Shown: piece by piece, positions 13,508 to 16,203 of the stretch
Numbering within the stretch: position 1 is the stretch's first letter
Layout of the letters: each line of letters begins with the position of its first letter
From: DATCVR01 sp036566745
Lineage (GTDB): Bacteria; Actinomycetota; Actinomycetes; Jiangellales; Jiangellaceae
DNA length: 16,203 nucleotides
Assembly: GCA_036566745.1 (NCBI GenBank)
Contig: DATCVR010000137.1
Coordinates: forward strand, 1-16,203
Direction: 5' to 3'
Program-made: the position numbers and the translations under genes
Notes under the pieces: model-generated
The model's input: the letters and a program-made list of their open reading frames with translations, nothing else
What the model was told of the DNA's origin: nothing
Databases searched by the model: none

Positions 13508-14623
13508 TCAGCCGACGCCCGCGGACCCCGCACCGGACGCGTCCGCGCTCGCGATCCTGGCCCGGCAGGCGAGGTACTCGGTGCGGGCGGTGAAGACCCC
13601 GGTCAGCTCGCCCACGACACCGTCGAGGAACTCCTCGCGGTAGGTGGAGTCGGTCAGGATCGAGATCGCGTAGTAGAGCCCGGTGATGGCGGCGATCCCG
13701 CCGGACACCCGCAGCAAGGTCTCGGTGATCTGGACGTCGTACCCGAGCAGGCCGATGTGGGCGAGAGCGGCGTCGTCCACGCCCCACGCCTCGCGCACCT
13801 CGGGGCCGATCGCGAGGGCGCCGAACGCGACGAAGAACGCCCCGATCCCCGCGCTCACCACCAGCACCTGGAGCATCTGGCTGACGACCAGCGTGAGGCC
13901 GAGGTTGGCCCGCTGACGCCGGTCCAGCGGCGGTCCCTCTCGTCCCGCGGTGGCCTCGAGCCGGGTGACCTCGCCGGGCACCCGCAGCACCAGGAACAGC
14001 AGCCCGAGCCCCGCGAACAGGCCGGCCACCAGCACGAAGAACGCCCACGGCATGGAGGTGAAGACCTGCCACATCTCGGTGTTGACGAACAGCACGAGGG
14101 AGAACACGAGCAGGAGGGGCAGCGCCTTGATCAGCAATCCGAGGGAGGCGGCCAACTCCCCCGCCACCCGGGTCAGCGCCCAGAAGATCGTCGAGAGCAG
14201 GCCGTACCCCACGACGAAGTAGACGAGGACGAGCAGCGCGGAGTTGCCCAGGATCAGCCCGCCCACCTGCCGCAGCTGGCCGCCGAAGATCAGCGGCAAC
14301 AACGCGGGCAGGAGCACGAAGGCCGCCAGCTCGGGCGTCCCGATCCGACTCGGCAACGACAGGAACCGCCGGCCCTGCAGCCGGTTCACCACGCCGAACG
14401 CGCACACCAGGATCAGCAGCCCGCCGATCGCGGCCACGATGTTGAGCGCCAGCGGCCAGTCGAGCTCGATCGCGCCGAGCATCTCCCCCACGAACACCAG
14501 CGCGAGAAACGGCGCCGCCCGGGTGAAGACGTCCTCACTGGCGGAGTAGTCCTCGATGAACAACGGCAGCCCACTGCGCCGGAACTGCCGCTCGTAGGCT
14601 GCCAACTCCTCACGGTCGGTCAC
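13508..14623 (-). CDS. Multi-pass membrane protein of unknown function
   Basis: A 371-residue protein from GTG 14623. A soluble lead of about 30 residues (MTDREELAAYERQFRRSGLP) precedes about eight or nine hydrophobic segments, for example ALNIVAAIGGLLILVCAFGV, AAFVLLPALLPLIFG, ALLVLVYFVVGYGLL, LIKALPLLLVFSLVLFV, WAFFVLVAGLFAGLGLLFLV and VVSAGIGAFFVAFGALAIGP. A cytoplasmic-looking loop DRRQRANLGLTLV splits the protein. The C-terminus FLDGVVGELTGVFTARTEYL, followed by an Ala/Gly tail, resembles conserved actinobacterial integral-membrane hypotheticals. No transport or catalytic motif is visible. It is divergent from the DUF6328-type gene and next to the tRNA. Confidence 0.85.
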   Translation of the reverse strand: MTDREELAAYERQFRRSGLPLFIEDYSASEDVFTRAAPFLALVFVGEMLGAIELDWPLALNIVAAIGGLLILVCAFGVVNRLQGRRFLSLPSRIGTPELAAFVLLPALLPLIFGGQLRQVGGLILGNSALLVLVYFVVGYGLLSTIFWALTRVAGELAASLGLLIKALPLLLVFSLVLFVNTEMWQVFTSMPWAFFVLVAGLFAGLGLLFLVLRVPGEVTRLEATAGREGPPLDRRQRANLGLTLVVSQMLQVLVVSAGIGAFFVAFGALAIGPEVREAWGVDDAALAHIGLLGYDVQITETLLRVSGGIAAITGLYYAISILTDSTYREEFLDGVVGELTGVFTARTEYLACRARIASADASGAGSAGVG

Positions 14624-14631
14624 GACGGTGG

Positions 14632-14637
14632 ACTCTA
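14632..14637 (-). promoter_or_regulatory. -10 box of the membrane protein gene
   Basis: Minus-strand TAGAGT lies eight bases before GTG 14623 with no Shine-Dalgarno sequence between, again suggesting a leaderless mRNA. Confidence 0.3.
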
Positions 14638-14741
14638 CCGAGCACGGGCCCGGCGGCGCGGTGCCCCTCGGCCGGCCCTCGCCACTCGGCCGCCTCGGAC
14701 GGCAGGATGGTGTCCCGCGCCGATATCGGGAGGGCGAGACC

Positions 14742-15206
14742 GTGAATCAGCGGTACGAACGCCACGAGGACGAGGCCGCACGCCAGGACCGCCACTGGAA
14801 CGAGCTGTTGCAGGAGCTCCGGCTGGCGCAGACCGGCACCCAGATCCTGTTCGCCTTCCTGCTGGCCATCGCCTTCACGCAGCCCTTCCGCGAGTCCGAC
14901 GACTTCACCCACGCCACCTTCGCCGCCACGCTCGTCCTCACCGCGCTGGCGACCGGCCTCTTGCTGGCCCCGGTCTCGTTCCACCGGATGGTGTTCGAGC
15001 GCAGGATGCGCGACCGGATGGTGCCGGTGGCCGGCCGGATGGCCGCAGGCGGCATGGTCGTCCTGCTCCTCGCGATCTGCGGCGCGGTCCTGCTCGCACT
15101 CGACGTCGTGCTGCCCCGGCTCGCGGCGACGCTGGCGTGCGTTGGGGTGTTCGTGTGGTTCGTCGCGTTCTGGTACGTGATCCCGGCGATCACTCGGCGA
15201 CAGTGA
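14742..15206 (+). CDS. DUF6328-type small membrane protein
   Basis: A 154-residue protein from GTG 14742, with GGGAGG eight bases upstream. A charged N-terminus (NQRYERHEDEAARQDRHWNE) leads into LLQELRLAQTGTQILFAFLL, the recognisable core of this family. Four transmembrane helices follow: about 28-45, 58-78, 98-118 and 122-145. The loop FHRMVFERRMRDRMVPVAGR between helices 2 and 3 is conserved in relatives. The function is unknown. It is followed after 37 bp by the Nudix-NYN gene on the same strand and may share its transcript. Confidence 0.85.
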   Translation: MNQRYERHEDEAARQDRHWNELLQELRLAQTGTQILFAFLLAIAFTQPFRESDDFTHATFAATLVLTALATGLLLAPVSFHRMVFERRMRDRMVPVAGRMAAGGMVVLLLAICGAVLLALDVVLPRLAATLACVGVFVWFVAFWYVIPAITRRQ

Positions 15207-15243
15207 GCGCGGCGCGCACCCGTCCGTGGGAGGCTGGGCCGCG

Positions 15244-16131
15244 ATGAGTACCCCACAGCTGCACCGCACGGACGGCGACGGCTGGGTCGACTGCGCGTGC
15301 GGTCAACGCCATTGGGGCCGGTTCGGCGCGTCCGGCCTGCTGCTGATCGACCCGGACCGCGGCGTGCTGCTCCAGCATCGCGCGCCCTGGAGCCACTACG
15401 GCGGCACCTGGGGCATGCCCGGCGGGGCACGCTCCTCCGGCGAGAGCGCGGTCGACTCCGCCCTGCGCGAGGCCTCCGAGGAAGCCGCCGTCGACCCAGC
15501 GATGGTCCGGCCGAGCCACCTGTGGCTCTACGACCACGGCCCGTGGTCGTACACGACGGTCGTCGGCGACGCGCGTGGACCGATCGAGCCGTACGCCAGC
15601 GACCCCGAGAGCCTGGAGATCCGGTGGGTGCCCGTGGACGACGTCGCGCGGCTGCCCCTGCTCCCGGCCTTCGGCGAGATGTGGCCGGACATCCGTGGCC
15701 AGGCCGGACGCGACCTCGCGCTGGTCGTCGACCTCGCCAACGTGATGGGCTCGCGACCCGACGGCTGGTGGCGGGACCGGGCCGGCGCGGCGCGTCGGCT
15801 GATCCAGCGCCTCGGCACGCTGACGAGCGTCCCCGCCGAGCCGTTCGAGCTGCCGGCCGCTCGCTGGTTCCCCCGCGTGGTGGCGGTGGTCGAAGGCCAG
15901 TCACGCAAGGTCGACCCGGTCGACGGCGTCGAGGTGGTGCGCGCCCCAGCCAGTGGTGACGACGCGATCGTCGCCACCGTGGCGGACGCACTCGAGCGTC
16001 GTCCGGCCGACCACGTCGTCGCAGTCACGGCCGACCGCGAGCTGCGCGGCCGGGTCGAGGCGGCGGGTGGGCGCTGGGTCGGCCCGGGCGTGCTGCTCGA
16101 CCTGCTCGACACGGCGGACGAGCCGGTGTAG
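15244..16131 (+). CDS. Nudix hydrolase fused to a NYN/PIN-like domain
   Basis: A 295-residue protein. ATG 15244 has GGGAGG ten bases upstream; an in-frame GTG at 15226 overlaps that site. Residues about 25-145 are a Nudix domain: the box at 61-83 starts GARSSGESAVDSALREASEE, fitting Gx5Ex7REUxEExGU with Ala in place of the last Gly, and the metal-binding REASEE is intact. Nudix enzymes cleave nucleoside diphosphates linked to another group. Residues about 157-292 look like a NYN (PIN-like nuclease) domain: LALVVDLANVMGSRPDGWWR (D163, N166), RVVAVVEGQSRKV, the acidic SGDDAIV (D239, D240) and VVAVTADRELRGRV (D264), ending with GPGVLLDLL. Four acidic or polar positions that would hold metal are present, so the second half is probably active. 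The target is unknown. Confidence 0.85.
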   Translation: MSTPQLHRTDGDGWVDCACGQRHWGRFGASGLLLIDPDRGVLLQHRAPWSHYGGTWGMPGGARSSGESAVDSALREASEEAAVDPAMVRPSHLWLYDHGPWSYTTVVGDARGPIEPYASDPESLEIRWVPVDDVARLPLLPAFGEMWPDIRGQAGRDLALVVDLANVMGSRPDGWWRDRAGAARRLIQRLGTLTSVPAEPFELPAARWFPRVVAVVEGQSRKVDPVDGVEVVRAPASGDDAIVATVADALERRPADHVVAVTADRELRGRVEAAGGRWVGPGVLLDLLDTADEPV

Positions 16132-16203
16132 CGAGGCCGGCCGGGCGAGGCCGGCCGGGCGAGGCCGGCCGGGCGCCGTCGGGCGGGCGCCGTCGGGCGG
16201 GCG
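16131..16203. repeat. 14-bp GC-rich tandem repeats, running off the window
   Basis: Three copies of GCGAGGCCGGCCGG (16131-16172) are followed by two copies of GCGCCGTCGGGCGG (16173-16200) and the first bases of a third. The first copy begins on the last base of the Nudix-NYN stop codon. Each unit of the first type contains the palindrome GGCCGGCC, so RNA hairpins could form and serve as a terminator. The full length is unknown. Confidence 0.9.

Noticed and set aside
13757..15247. A 496-codon open frame on the plus strand
   Set aside because: It is antisense to the multi-pass membrane protein and out of frame with the DUF6328-type gene. The composition (Gln/Glu/Arg/His-rich) is typical of a shadow frame in GC-rich DNA.
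1..16203. CRISPR arrays, rRNA genes, restriction or toxin-antitoxin systems, phage genes, biosynthetic clusters
   Set aside because: None seen. The only tandem array is the 14-bp GC repeat at the right end, which has no spacers.

Overview
The window is about 16 kb of GC-rich DNA. GC-biased third positions, many GTG starts, an ECF42-type sigma factor with a DGPF partner, a tRNA-Leu(GAG) without an encoded CCA, and several apparently leaderless genes all point to an actinobacterium. A member of the Nocardioidaceae/Propionibacteriales is plausible, but the genus is not proven from this sequence. The content is mostly chromosomal regulation and housekeeping-type accessory genes, with three clearly broken genes and two relics of mobile DNA.

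Left part (1-5200): a truncated conserved hypothetical on the minus strand is divergent from a 53-residue EF-Tu domain-II-like miniprotein. Next come a two-domain GNAT acetyltransferase (minus) and, divergent from it, an unsecreted LytM/M23-type protein. A secreted peptidoglycan-binding-domain protein follows, closed by a strong terminator. Then come an alpha/beta hydrolase (minus) and a two-helix membrane protein, whose leader carries two tiny frames chained by 4-nt overlaps; one of them looks like the N-terminal stub of a Rossmann-fold flavoprotein.

Middle part (5200-9520): a LysR regulator is divergent from a RibD/DHFR-like reductase, with an inverted repeat between them. Next is a DUF4097 adhesin-like gene followed 14 bp later by a frameshifted alpha/beta hydrolase. 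Divergent from DUF4097 is a regulator that joins an IS30-like helix-turn-helix to a MarR/GbsR-like winged helix. Their shared 230-bp intergenic region has two well-formed promoters and repeated TTGC/GCAA palindromic motifs, so it reads as a self-contained regulatory module.

Right part (9585-16203): a minus-strand ECF42 cassette (RibD/DHFR-like reductase, YCII/DGPF protein, ECF42 sigma factor with C-terminal extension) is preceded by a candidate ECF42 promoter. Beyond it lie a decayed IS3-family transposase fragment, a class I DeoC/LacD-type aldolase, a decayed C-terminal fragment resembling a large serine recombinase, and a tRNA-Leu(GAG) whose 3' end abuts that fragment. To the right of the tRNA the DNA looks like stable backbone: a multi-pass membrane protein, a DUF6328-type membrane protein, and a Nudix hydrolase fused to a NYN/PIN-like domain, followed by GC-rich 14-bp tandem repeats that run off the window.

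The most interesting items are the Nudix-NYN fusion, the DUF4097/two-HTH regulator module, a candidate ECF42 promoter in front of the secreted peptidoglycan-binding protein, the recombinase relic beside the tRNA, and the EF-Tu domain-II miniprotein. I see no convincing new defence system or CRISPR array.
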